In this document: positions 50,831-59,623 of the stretch, in pieces
Position numbering within the stretch: position 1 is the first letter of the stretch
Layout of the letters: every line of letters starts with the position of its first letter
DNA from: JBPESN01 sp051710625
GTDB taxonomy: Bacteria > Pseudomonadota > Gammaproteobacteria > Enterobacterales > Enterobacteriaceae
Assembly: GCF_051710625.1 (NCBI RefSeq)
Contig: NZ_JBPESN010000007.1
Span: 1-64,000 of the forward strand
Reading direction: 5' to 3'
DNA: 64,000 bases
Made by a program: the position numbers and the translations under genes
The notes under the pieces: generated by a model
What the model was told of the DNA's origin: nothing
Seen by the model: only the letters and a program-made list of their open reading frames with translations
The model's database searches: none

Positions 50831-51391
50831 ATGAATCCATCAGCACGGGGCGGCCGTGGCAAGCCCGGCGACGCGCGCAAGAAGAAGCAGCGTAAAAGTC
50901 GCGAAGAATTGAATCTCGAAGGGCGCGAGCGTAAGCGGCAGAAAAAACGCCGCGGGCTGGTTGCCGGCTCGCACAGCCAGTGCGGCGTCGGCGACACTGT
51001 GCGCCAGAATAAATCGTGCGCCGCAGGATAGCCGCATCGGTAGGCCGCATCGGCAGTAAGAAACCCGTGCCGCTGACGGAGGGGGGGACGGTCACGCCAC
51101 GCAAAGCGCCCTCTGGCGCACCGCCGCCGCAAGAGCTGAAGGAAACGGTCGAGCAGGAGCTGGCTCGCCTGGAAAATGAAGAGCATCTGGGATGCCTTAC
51201 TACAGCGCCTTGAGCAGGATGAAACCCTTTCTACCGCCGAAAGACGCTATGTGGATCAGGTGCTTGATCGTATCGATGAGCTGATGACCGAACTGGGCAT
51301 CGAACTTGTTGACGATAAGGAAGAAAAACAGACGCAGCAGGAAGATATGCTGCTGCTCCTCAAACGCGGCTACGACAAAAACAGGTTCTAA
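50831..51391 (+). pseudogene. yihI: YihI (DerI), frameshifted
   Basis: YihI stimulates the GTPase activity of Der in ribosome assembly. The basic N-terminus (MNPSARGGRGKPGDARKKKQ, REELNLEGRERKRQKKRRG) matches E. coli YihI. A frameshift near 51030 then moves IGSKKPVPLTEGGTVTPRK and ELKETVEQELARLENEE into another frame. A second shift near 51175 leads into DALLQRLEQDETLSTAERRY and the acidic C-terminus ending at 51391. Two single-base indels kill the gene. Confidence 0.88.
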
Positions 51392-51406
51392 TCCTTGCAG
51401 GCATTG

Positions 51407-51571
51407 ATGCTACTATTAACGCTATTGTTAACCTGTTATCTTCTGTGGTTATCGGGTAGACTATGTCGCCTCTCGCGACGCAAGGCGCGGCTGCAGGCGG
51501 CGCGCGGCGCGGTACGCCGACCCGCTCTTCCCGTCAGACGGCGCCGTCGACGTCCCCCGAGTAAGAAGTAA
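51407..51571 (+). CDS. Small membrane protein ORF, unknown
   Basis: A 54-codon frame begins MLLLTLLLTCYLLWLSGRLC, a single hydrophobic helix, followed by a very basic tail rich in Arg (RRRRRRPPSKK). It fills the yihI-hemN gap and ends 3 bases before the hemN start. The membrane helix plus basic start resembles the N-terminus of small single-helix membrane proteins, and it may be the shortened front of a longer gene (some relatives have a DUF2489-type gene at this locus). No function can be given. Confidence 0.35.
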   Translation: MLLLTLLLTCYLLWLSGRLCRLSRRKARLQAARGAVRRPALPVRRRRRRPPSKK

Positions 51572-51574
51572 GCC

Positions 51575-52066
51575 GTGAAATCACTGCCAGCAATCAAATG
51601 GGATTCGGCCATCATTCAGAAATATAACCACTCCAAACCGCGCCATACCTCCTATCCCACCGCGCTGGAATTCAGGGAAAGCTATGATGATGCCGCGTTT
51701 GCCGCCGCGGCGAGCCGTTATTCCGGACGGGGCCGCTGTCGCTGTATGTTCACAGCCCTTTCTGTCACAAGCTGTGCTATTTTTGCGGCTGCAATAAGAT
51801 AGTCATGCGGCATAGTGAAAAAGTCGATGAGTATCTCGACACGGTGGCGCGAAAAATCCGCGCGCGATCGCCGCTGTTCGCCCGCAGGCAATGCACTGGG
51901 GGGCGGTACGCCGACCTTTTTATCGGTAGCGCAGCTGGTGACGATAAGCGCGGACGCCTTGGAAATCACCGCCCGGGGCCGCCTGCTGGCGCGCAACATC
52001 TGTATGTGTTTCGATGCCTATCTGCGCGCCAGCAGGTGCCAACGGCAGATTTCCCGGGTGATATGA
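51575..52066 (+). pseudogene. hemN: Oxygen-independent coproporphyrinogen oxidase HemN, mostly deleted
   Basis: HemN is a radical-SAM enzyme of haem synthesis (457 residues in E. coli). The N-terminal part is recognisable (KWDSAIIQKYNHSKPRHTSY; LYVHSPFCHKLCYFCGCNKI in a shifted frame, with the Fe-S cysteines). After GGGTPTFLSVAQLV the sequence jumps to EITARGRLLARNICMCFDAY and the C-terminus (RQISRVI-stop at 52066). About 290 codons are deleted and frameshifts occur near 51735 and 51895. Haem synthesis would need HemF. Confidence 0.9.
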
Positions 52067-52358
52067 TCTGCCCCTTTCTGCCATCAGATAGAAAGGGGCT
52101 GTAATGAGGGTATGAGGACGGCCGCTCACTTCAATGAATTAATGAGCGCGGCACACATCACCGCCGCCAGCGCTGTTTGTGGGGCATGCCCCACAACGAT
52201 GACTGCGTCTAACCCATGCGTCACGTAAGTGATAAGTGTCTGCACCATGGCTTGTCTCCCGTTGTGCTGCACAGAAATAATACTGAGCCGGCCCACAATG
52301 TAAATAGTTTATACGCCAATGTGGCATTACCGGCGCACGCTGTGCGTCGCGATCGGGA
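52067..52358. other. Spacer between hemN and glnG remnants
   Basis: These 292 bases hold no supported gene. The two flanking pseudogenes converge. No clear terminator or repeat is seen. Confidence 0.4.
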
Positions 52359-53336
52359 TTACTCCATTCCCAGCTCTTTCAATTTGTGCGTAAGCGTGTT
52401 GCGGCCCCAACCGAGCAAATGGGCGGCCTCCTGCTTATGGCCCTGGGTATGGCGCAGCGCGGTGGTCAGCAGGGTGCGCTCCATTTCTGGCTGTGCTTCC
52501 GACGGCAAATTTTGATGACCAGAACGCAACGCGCGATCGGCCCACTGCGCCAGCAGTGTGGCCCAGCTGTCCGGCAGCGATTTCGCCACGTTGTCCGGCG
52601 CGGTGGTTTCAAACAGCTCCGGCGGCAGATCTTGAATCAATACCTCTCGTCCGGCGGCCATCACCGTCAGCCAGCGGCAGGTATTTTCCAACTGGCGCAC
52701 GTTTCCCTGCTAGGGCAGGCGGGTCAGCGCGGTCTCGGTCTCCGGGTGCAGATTTTTCGGCTCCACGCCCAGCTCCCTGGCCGCCACCTGCAGGAAATAC
52801 CGCGCCAGCCGTGGAATATCTTCCCGGCGCTCGCGCAGCGGCGGCAGATGTACGCGGATAACGTTCAGACGATGGAATGAATCCTCGCGAAAACGGCCTT
52901 CCTGCACGCGCAGTTCCAGGTTCTGGTGGGTGGCGGCGATAATGCGTACATCCACCTTCACCGGGGCATAACCGCCGACGCGGTAAAACTGGCCGTCCGC
53001 CAGCACGCGCAATAGACGGGTTTGCACATCCAGCGGCATATCGCCGATTTCGTCCAAAAACAGCGTGCCGCCGTCGGCCTGCTCGAAACGGCCCTGACGG
53101 ATTTGATTGGCGCCGGTAAACGCCCCTTTTTCATGGCCAAACAATTCCGACTCAATCAAATCCTTCGGAATCGCCGCCATATTCAGCGCGATAAACGGCG
53201 CCTTGGCGCGCGCTTCCAGCACCTGGCTGCCACCTTCAAAGGTGGTGCAGGTCAACCCGGCTTCAGTGAGTGCGCGTTCAAGCAACCAGCGGATAAAGCT
53301 ATCGTCGTCGACGATCTAGACTATCCCTCGTTGCAT
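52359..53336 (-). pseudogene. glnG: NtrC (GlnG) nitrogen regulator, internally deleted
   Basis: NtrC is the sigma-54 activator of the nitrogen response (469 residues). The start at 53336 reads MQRGIV, then TAG where E. coli has Trp7, then IVDDDSFIRWLLERALTEAG. After SQVLEA it jumps to RAKAPFIALNMAAIPKDLIE. About 120 codons are missing, covering the phosphorylated Asp of the receiver domain and Walker A of the AAA+ domain. GAFTGANQIRQGRFEQADGG and Walker B are present. A second Trp to TAG occurs in TRLP-stop-QGNVRQLEN near 52710. The Fis-type HTH (HKQEAAHLLGWGRNTLTHKL) is intact. Non-functional. Confidence 0.93.
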
Positions 53337-53344
53337 ACAGAACC

Positions 53345-54386
53345 TCACTGGCGAATAGACAGGTAGACCAAAAACTCGGTATGTCCCGGCCAACTGTTAA
53401 ATTCAATCTTTCCTGAATTCTGATCGATCAGACTGCGGGCGATGGAAAGTCCCAGGCCGGTTTCCCCTTCGCGGCCGCTGACCATGGGATAAAACAGCGT
53501 ATCCTGCAATTGCGCCGGAATTCCCGGACCGTCGTCCTTGATGTCAATGCGCGCCACCAGCCGGTAGCGCACCTCGTGCAGCGTCAGCTGGAAGGCGGTA
53601 CGCGTTCTGAGGGTAATGGTGCCGCCCTCCTCGCCCAGCGCCTGCAGCGAATTGCGGGTGATATTCAGCAAGACTTGTTCCATCTGATCCGGATCATGGA
53701 TCAACTCCGGCAGGCCGGGATCATAATCCCGCACCAGCGTGACATTGTCTGACATCTCAAGCGACACCAGCTTAAACACCCTTTCGCAGACCTGATGGAT
53801 ACTTTGTGTCACATGCATACCGGGCTGCTGTGGGCCCAATAACCGGTCGACCAGATTGCGCAACCGATCGGCCTGTTCAATGATTATCTTGGTGTATTCC
53901 GTCAACGCCGGGTCCGGCAGTGCTTTGACCAGCAGCTGCGCGGCGCCGCGAAGGCCGCCAAGGGGATTTTTAATCTCATGGGCGAGGCCGCGCACCAGAT
54001 CCCGCGCGGCAACCTGCTGTACATGCTGCAGCTGTTCCTGGCTGAGGCAGCGCTGATTATTCATCGGCGCCAGCTCCATCAGAATAATAGCCGCTGCGCG
54101 GTCAGCGACAGGACATGCGCCCTGCCGTCCACCACCAGCGTCACTTCGTTATCGGTGAATCCCTGTCCTGCGTTCAGACTTTCGCGCATTAGCTCGACAT
54201 TGAGGGAAAAAAATAGCCCAGCAATTCCGGCAACGGGGTGCCAAACAGCTTACGCGAGCTTTGTGCCAGCAGCTGTTGCGCCGCCGGGTTGGCGTAATGC
54301 ACCGCTAGATCGTTATCCAGCAGCAAAATACTGGTAATTAACGAATTAAGGATCTGCCCAGCTTCGGGCAGTGTGCCGGTTGCCAT
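53345..54386 (-). pseudogene. glnL: NtrB (GlnL) sensor kinase, frameshifted
   Basis: NtrB phosphorylates NtrC under nitrogen limitation. The PAS part (MATGTLPEAGQILNSLITSI through RKLFGTPLPELLGYF) is followed by a frameshift near 54200; NAGQGFTDNEVTLVVDGR continues in another frame, with another shift near 54090. The 244-codon kinase frame (54079-53345) is clean: H-box ARDLVRGLAHEIKNPLGGLR with its His, N-box and ATP loop (DDGPGIPAQ, GLGLSIARSL). The kinase part alone could be translated from an internal ATG, but its partner glnG is dead. Confidence 0.9.
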
Positions 54387-54467
54387 TTAGCAGTCTCCCG
54401 CACTCTGTTAATGCAAAGCGCTTGATGGTCGGTGATGGCGCATGGCAATCGCGCCAGGTTTGGTGGA

Positions 54468-54494
54468 GAAAAAAGCCCATCCGAAGATGGGCTG
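54468..54494 (-). terminator. glnA terminator
   Basis: On the minus strand an 8-base-pair stem AGCCCATC-TTCG-GATGGGCT is followed by TTTTTTC. The stable UUCG tetraloop and T run, 33 bases after the glnA stop, mark a rho-independent terminator between glnA and glnL. Confidence 0.9.
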
Positions 54495-54526
54495 AAAGTT
54501 TCCACGGCAACAAAAAACTCGGGTGA

Positions 54527-55945
54527 TTAAATACTGTAATACAGCTCGAACTCTACCGGGTGCGGCGTCATGCGTACGCGGTCGTTTTCTTCCGTGCGCA
54601 GCGCGATATAGGCATCGATGGTGTCGTCTGTAAACACGCCGCCGCGGGTCAGGAACTCGCGATCCGCATCCAGGGCGTTCAATGCTTCCTCAAGGGAACC
54701 GGCCACGGTTGGGATTTCGCTGGCTTCTTCCGCCGGCAGATCGTAGAGGTTTTTATCCATGGCGTCGCCGGGATGGATTTTGTTGATAATGCCGTCCAGG
54801 CCGGCCATCAACAGTGCGGAGAACGCCAGGTATGGGTTGGCGGCCGGATCCGGGAAGCGTACTTCGATACGGCGTGCTTTCGGGCTGGCGACCACCGGAA
54901 TACGGATGGAAGCGGAGCGGTTACGGGCGGAGTAAGCCAGCATGACCGGTGCTTCATAACCCGGGACCAGACGCTTGTAGGAGTTGGTGGTCGGGTTGGT
55001 CAGCGCATTGATGGCTTTTGCATGCTTGATAACGCCGCCGATGTAGAACAACGCCGCTTCAGACAGGCCGCCGTACTTGTCGCCGGAGAACAGGTTGTTG
55101 CCGTCTTTGGTCAAGGACATATGGCAGTGCATACCGGAGCCGTTATCGCCAAAAATCGGTTTCGGCATGAAGGTCGCGGTTTTGCCGAACGCATGGGCAA
55201 CGTTATGGACGATGTATTTGTAAATCTGGATTTCGTCTGCTTTTTTAGTCAGGGTATTGAAGCGGGTGGCCACTTCGTTCTGGCCGGCGGTTGCCACTTC
55301 GTGGTGATGCGCTTCCACGACCAGGCCCATTTCCGCCATAGTCAAACACATGGTAGAACGCAGATCCTGCGAGGAATCGACCGGCGGAACCGGGAAATAG
55401 CCGCCCTTCACGCCCGGACGGTGGCCTTTGTTGCCGCCTTCGTAAGCTTTACCGGTATTCCAGGCCGCTTCGATATCTTCGATCGCGACATGCGAACCGG
55501 AGATAGAGGTGCCGAAACGAATGTCGTCGAACAAAAAGAATTCGGGCTCGGGTCCAAACAGGACCTGATCGGCGATGCCGGAGGACTTTAGGAAGTCTTC
55601 GGCACGTTTGGCGATGGAGCGCGGATCGCGATCATAGCTCTGCATGGTTGCCGGCTCAAGAATGTCGCAGCGGATGATAAGCGTTGACTCTTCATAAAAC
55701 GGATCCATGACGGCGGAGGATGCGTCGGGCATCAGCACCATGTCGGACTGGTTAATGCCTTTCCAGCCGCCAATGGAGGAGCCGTCGAACATTTTGCCTT
55801 CTTCAAAGAAGTCTTTTACGTCTTCTTCGCTGATCGGCGCAGGGATCGTAACGTGCTGCTCTTTACCTTTGGTATCAGTGAAACGTAAGTCGATGAATTT
55901 TACTTCATGTTCTTTAAGCATCGGCATGACTTGTTCAACGGACAT
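54527..55945 (-). CDS. glnA: Glutamine synthetase
   Basis: GlnA makes glutamine from glutamate and ammonia and is the main ammonia-assimilation enzyme. The 472 residues match E. coli (469), with a three-residue longer loop near 39 (APISEEDVKDF). Metal and ATP motifs are intact: EAHHHEVATAGQNE, FMPKPIFGDNGSGMHCHMSL, and the RNRSASIRIP loop. The adenylylation tyrosine lies in MDKNLYDLPAEE. The sigma-54 promoter and NtrC site upstream are kept, but NtrB and NtrC are broken, so expression must rest on a sigma-70 promoter. Confidence 0.97.
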   Translation of the reverse strand: MSVEQVMPMLKEHEVKFIDLRFTDTKGKEQHVTIPAPISEEDVKDFFEEGKMFDGSSIGGWKGINQSDMVLMPDASSAVMDPFYEESTLIIRCDILEPATMQSYDRDPRSIAKRAEDFLKSSGIADQVLFGPEPEFFLFDDIRFGTSISGSHVAIEDIEAAWNTGKAYEGGNKGHRPGVKGGYFPVPPVDSSQDLRSTMCLTMAEMGLVVEAHHHEVATAGQNEVATRFNTLTKKADEIQIYKYIVHNVAHAFGKTATFMPKPIFGDNGSGMHCHMSLTKDGNNLFSGDKYGGLSEAALFYIGGVIKHAKAINALTNPTTNSYKRLVPGYEAPVMLAYSARNRSASIRIPVVASPKARRIEVRFPDPAANPYLAFSALLMAGLDGIINKIHPGDAMDKNLYDLPAEEASEIPTVAGSLEEALNALDADREFLTRGGVFTDDTIDAYIALRTEENDRVRMTPHPVEFELYYSI

Positions 55946-56027
55946 AACTCATATTCTCCCGGATGTTGCTTGTTGTCGTCGTGGAACGAACGCCTATGGA
56001 TTAAATTTTCTGCCTTACAAGGTCTAT

Positions 56028-56044
56028 AGCTAAAACGGTGCCAA
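56028..56044 (-). promoter_or_regulatory. Sigma-54 promoter of glnA (glnAp2-like)
   Basis: On the minus strand TGGCAC-N5-TAGCT matches the sigma-54 -24/-12 pattern (E. coli glnAp2: TGGCAC-N5-TCGCT). It lies about 85-100 bases upstream of the glnA ATG. Use would require an active NtrC, which is absent in this window. Confidence 0.75.
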
Positions 56045-56150
56045 CATTGCCAAACCGCCACGAAACGCATCGCTACGGACTTTTGCGGTGCGCCGGACTG
56101 CACCAGATTGGCCGGATTGAACCATAGTAGTGTATTTGGCACCGGCGTGG

Positions 56151-56166
56151 GCACTATTTTGGTGCA
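56151..56166 (-). promoter_or_regulatory. NtrC enhancer site upstream of glnA
   Basis: GCACTATTTTGGTGCA closely matches the NtrC consensus GCAC-N5-GGTGCA and the strong E. coli glnA sites. It lies about 110-120 bases upstream of the sigma-54 promoter element, the usual enhancer distance. Confidence 0.78.
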
Positions 56167-56313
56167 TGTGGCCGGGCGGAGGGGAATTTTGCACCGGGAA
56201 GGGGATGCGGCGGCGTGCAAAAAGACACAATCGCCAAGAACGACGGATCTTGTTTAGTCCCTCGCCTAATCCGTGTACGATAACGCGCTATTTCTAATGC
56301 CTGAGGCAAAGTT

Positions 56314-58125
56314 GTGATCGAAAATCTGCGTAACATCGCCATCATCGCGCACGTAGACCATGGTAAAACTACCTTGGTTGACAAATTGTTGCAACAATCC
56401 GGCACGCTAGGTGACCGTAATGATGCAACCGAACGCGTGATGGACTCCAACGATTTGGAGAAAGAGCGTGGGATTACCATTCTCGCTAAAAATACCGCCA
56501 TCAACTGGAACGATTACCGCATCAACATCGTCGACACCCCCGGACACGCCGACTTCGGCGGCGAAGTTGAGCGCGTAATGTCAATGATTGACTCGGTATT
56601 GCTGCTGGTCGATGCCATGGATGGTCCGATGCCCCAGACCCGTTTTGTGACGCAGAAAGCGTTCGCTTATGGTCTGAAACCTATCGTGGTTATCAACAAA
56701 GTTGACCGCCCCGGTGCGCGCCCCGACTGGGTGGTGGATCAGGTCTTCGATCTGTTCGTCAATCTCGGCGCCACCGACGAGCAGCTTGATTTTCCGATCG
56801 TCTACGCATCAGCGCTGATGGGCATTGCCGGTCTGGAACATGAAGACATGGCCGACGATATGACGCCGCTGTTTAAATCCATCGTGAAAAATGTCGAAGC
56901 GCCAAACGTTGACGTCGACGGCCCGTTCCAGATGCAGATTTCCCAGCTGGACTATAACAGCTATGTCGGTGTTATCGGCGTCGGGCGTATCAAGCGCGGC
57001 TCGGTGAAACCGAACCAGAACGTGACCGTGGTGGACAGCGAAGGCAAACGCCGCAACGGTAAAGTGGGGCAGGTTTTGGGCCATATGGGCCTGCAGCGTA
57101 TTGAATTTAAATTGGCCGAAGCCGGCGATATCATCGCGATTACCGGCTTGGGCGAGCTGAATATTTCCGATACCTTTTGCGATCCGGCTCAGGTAGAAGC
57201 GCTGCCGCCGTTGACGGTCGATGAACCGACCGTCTCCATGTCGTTCGGCGTCAACACCTCGCCGTTCTGCGGTAAAGAAGGGAAATATGTCACCTCGCGC
57301 CAGATCCTGGAACGTCTGAACAAAGAGCTGGTACATAACGTGGCGTTGCGGGTGGAGGAAACCGAAGATCCGGATACCTTCCGCGTTTCCGGCCGCGGCG
57401 AGCTGCACCTCTCGGTGCTTATCGAGAACATGCGTCGTGAAGGGTTCGAGATCGCCGTTTCCCGCCCGAAAGTCATTTTCCGTACCGTCGATGGCGCTAA
57501 ACAGGAACCTTTTGAATCCGTTACGCTGGATATTGAAGAGCAGCATCAGGGACCGGTTATGGAAGCGATGGGCATCCGTAAAGGCGAGATGCGCGACATG
57601 CTGCCGGACGGCAAAGGCCGCATCCGTCTGGATTACGTGATCCCGCGCCGGGGCTTGATCGGTTTCCGCACCGATTTTCTGACCATGACCTCGGGTACCG
57701 GTCTTTTGTACTCCACCTTTAGTCACTACGACGATGTGCGTCCCGGTGAAATCGGCCAGCGCCAGAACGGTGTGCTGATCTCCAACGGTCAGGGTAAAGC
57801 GGTAGCCTACGCCCTGTATAGCCTGCAGGACCGTGGTCGCCTGTTCCTGGGGCACGGTGCGGAAGTTTACGAAGGCCAGATCATCGGTATTCACACCCGC
57901 TCCAACGATCTGACGGTGAACTGCCTGACCGGCAAGAAGCTGACCAACATGCGCGCGTCCGGTACCGACGAAGCGACGACGCTGGTGCCGGCGATCAAGA
58001 TGTCTCTGGAGCAAGCGTTAGAATTCATCGATGATGATGAATTGGTGGAAGTGACGCCGCAATCCATCCGTTTGCGTAAGCGTTATCTGACCGGAAACGA
58101 ACGTAAGCGCGCCAATCGCTCGTAA
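56314..58125 (+). CDS. typA: Ribosome-associated GTPase TypA/BipA
   Basis: TypA/BipA is a translational GTPase that helps 50S assembly and stress and cold adaptation. The 603 residues match E. coli (607). The start codon is GTG (56314). G1 is AHVDHGKTTLVDKLLQQSG, G2 region ERGITILAKNTA, G3 DTPGHADFGGEVERV, and G4 NKVDRPGARPDWV. The C-terminal domain (GLIGFRTDFLTMTSGTGLLY, GKKLTNMRASGTDEA) is complete. Divergent from glnA, as in E. coli. Intact. Long open frames on the opposite strand are shadows. Confidence 0.96.
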   Translation: MIENLRNIAIIAHVDHGKTTLVDKLLQQSGTLGDRNDATERVMDSNDLEKERGITILAKNTAINWNDYRINIVDTPGHADFGGEVERVMSMIDSVLLLVDAMDGPMPQTRFVTQKAFAYGLKPIVVINKVDRPGARPDWVVDQVFDLFVNLGATDEQLDFPIVYASALMGIAGLEHEDMADDMTPLFKSIVKNVEAPNVDVDGPFQMQISQLDYNSYVGVIGVGRIKRGSVKPNQNVTVVDSEGKRRNGKVGQVLGHMGLQRIEFKLAEAGDIIAITGLGELNISDTFCDPAQVEALPPLTVDEPTVSMSFGVNTSPFCGKEGKYVTSRQILERLNKELVHNVALRVEETEDPDTFRVSGRGELHLSVLIENMRREGFEIAVSRPKVIFRTVDGAKQEPFESVTLDIEEQHQGPVMEAMGIRKGEMRDMLPDGKGRIRLDYVIPRRGLIGFRTDFLTMTSGTGLLYSTFSHYDDVRPGEIGQRQNGVLISNGQGKAVAYALYSLQDRGRLFLGHGAEVYEGQIIGIHTRSNDLTVNCLTGKKLTNMRASGTDEATTLVPAIKMSLEQALEFIDDDELVEVTPQSIRLRKRYLTGNERKRANRS

Positions 58126-58198
58126 CGGTTGACGCCTGCCGCCGCGCGCCGTACTACAGAAGGGATGGCGCCCGCCTTCGCTTGGAAGCGCTTCCCCG

Positions 58199-58967
58199 TT
58201 ATATTTCCTCATAGCGCAGCGTAATTGCCTGCTGCCGGCAATAATCGACAAACTTTGGCGCCGGCCGTCTGTCGGTGACTAACGTGGCAAAGGCGGTTAG
58301 CGGGCCGATTCGGGCGGGGCGGACAGAGTCAAATTTACCATGATCGACCACCAAGAATGGGGTACTGCGCCATGGCGAGGGCGCGTTGTTTTAACGCTAA
58401 TTCATCGAAATGAAAGCAAGTGGCGCCACTTTGCAGGCAGAGGCCTGCGGCGGAAAAGAACGATTTGGTCGGGCAGATATCGTCAAGCAGCGAGTCGGGC
58501 GTCAGCGGGGTAAAGGTGGCGTTGGCAGGATGATAGAGTCCGCCGCACAAAATGGCGTTACAGCGCGGTTCCTCCCGCAGCGCTGAAAATGTGTTCAGCG
58601 AATAGCAGACGGCGGTAAACGCCAGATCGTCGTCAATGGCATCGATGATAAACGGTTTTGTGGTGCCACAATCGAAAAACAGCGTGTCATCCGGTTCGAT
58701 CAGTGTCGCCGCCAGACGACCGGCCTGCGCTTTTTCGTCGACGTGATGCAGTTCGATACGAAATAGCGCGTTACTGCGTTGTTGCGCGGCGCAGTGACGA
58801 TATAACCCCCCAGCAGCACCAGCGACGCCGTTTCGGCGCTTTAAATCCCGGCGGTCGGTCATCTCGGAAACACCAAGCAGCGCGGCGGCGTCTTTTAGAT
58901 GCAGTTTGTCCGTTCGCTTCAGCGCCTGTTTCAGTCTATTAATTTGTTCTTCACGCCGCATTTCCAT
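58199..58967 (-). pseudogene. deoR: DeoR-type repressor, frameshifted
   Basis: The N-terminus MEMRREEQINRLKQALKRTD and DKLHLKDAAALLGVSEMTDRR (HTH) match DeoR of E. coli, the deoxyribonucleoside repressor, better than the sugar regulator YihW found near this site in E. coli. A frameshift near 58845 and its partner separate LVLLGGYIVT. A third near 58350 ends the frame at LGGRSW-stop, while FLVVDHGKFDSVRPARIGPL continues in another frame to 58199. Effector-domain residues FFDCGTTKPFIIDAID are present. It faces the deoK/deoP remnants, so it was probably their local regulator. Confidence 0.78.
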
Positions 58968-59378
58968 GGGACTATCCCGCTGTTGCCTGAAAGAAGGAGA
59001 CCGGGGCTCGCCCTTCGAGCTGAGTCGCGTTTAACTCCTCACGCACCCTTAAGGTCCGTACGCGCCGGGCAGACCGTTGTGGAGATATTACCCGCAATGG
59101 CACTACCACGCAAACCGCCCCCGTTCACTATTCCCCTGATTCGCAGGCCATTTACAATCCAGACCGCGGAGGGGTAGAGGGGGATGACCCGGCAGGGTTT
59201 TGTCTGCCGATACAGGGTAGGCTTCAATGTTTACAACATAACATTATTACGAACTAATAAGTAACTTACCGGCATATCCCTCCTTAATAAGCGTTAGGTG
59301 TAAATCTAATTACATTTATCATTGGTTAATTTTGGCTAAATAGCACTAGAAAACTTAACTCATGAAGAGGATAGGGAT
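58968..59378. other. Intergenic region of the deo cluster
   Basis: The spacer lies between deoR (minus) and the deoK-like remnant (plus). An AT-rich block near 59230-59360 probably held divergent promoters. No gene is seen. Confidence 0.45.
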
Positions 59379-59620
59379 ATGGATATTACGGCCATCGGTG
59401 TCTACGTTTCACCCCGCGCCACGGCAACGGCGGGATACCACGGTACCCTCAACGCCGGTATCTCGCCGACGTTACCCCAGCCGACGACCTTGTCGTGCGA
59501 CATTTACGCATTCCGGTAACAATACAGGTTATAAACCTCCCTGCCATTACCGTCATGCTCCCAGCGGAGAGACATATTGCCGTGACCAGCGACGCTGTCG
59601 CTACGCCTGTCGAGGATTAG
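59379..59620 (+). pseudogene. Probable deoxyribokinase (PfkB family) remnant
   Basis: The first codons (MDITAIGV) resemble the start of PfkB-type sugar kinases. In another frame RYLADVTPADDLVVRHLR and AERHIAVTSDAVATPVED-stop resemble the stretch leading to the VDTTGAGD anion hole, which is missing. With deoR and deoP next to it, a remnant of deoK (2-deoxy-D-ribose kinase) is the best guess. The identification is weak because less than a third of the length remains and it is frameshifted. Confidence 0.35.
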
Positions 59621-59623
59621 CCC

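Noticed and set aside
56809..58014. 401-codon open frame on the minus strand inside typA
   Set aside because: It is the antisense shadow of an intact, highly conserved gene; it has no start signals or recognisable domain.
58199..58967. Assignment of the DeoR-family pseudogene as yihW, expected at this position from E. coli
   Set aside because: The N-terminal residues METRREE-like, KLHLKDAAALLGVSEMT and FFDCGTT match DeoR itself rather than YihW, and deoP lies next to it.
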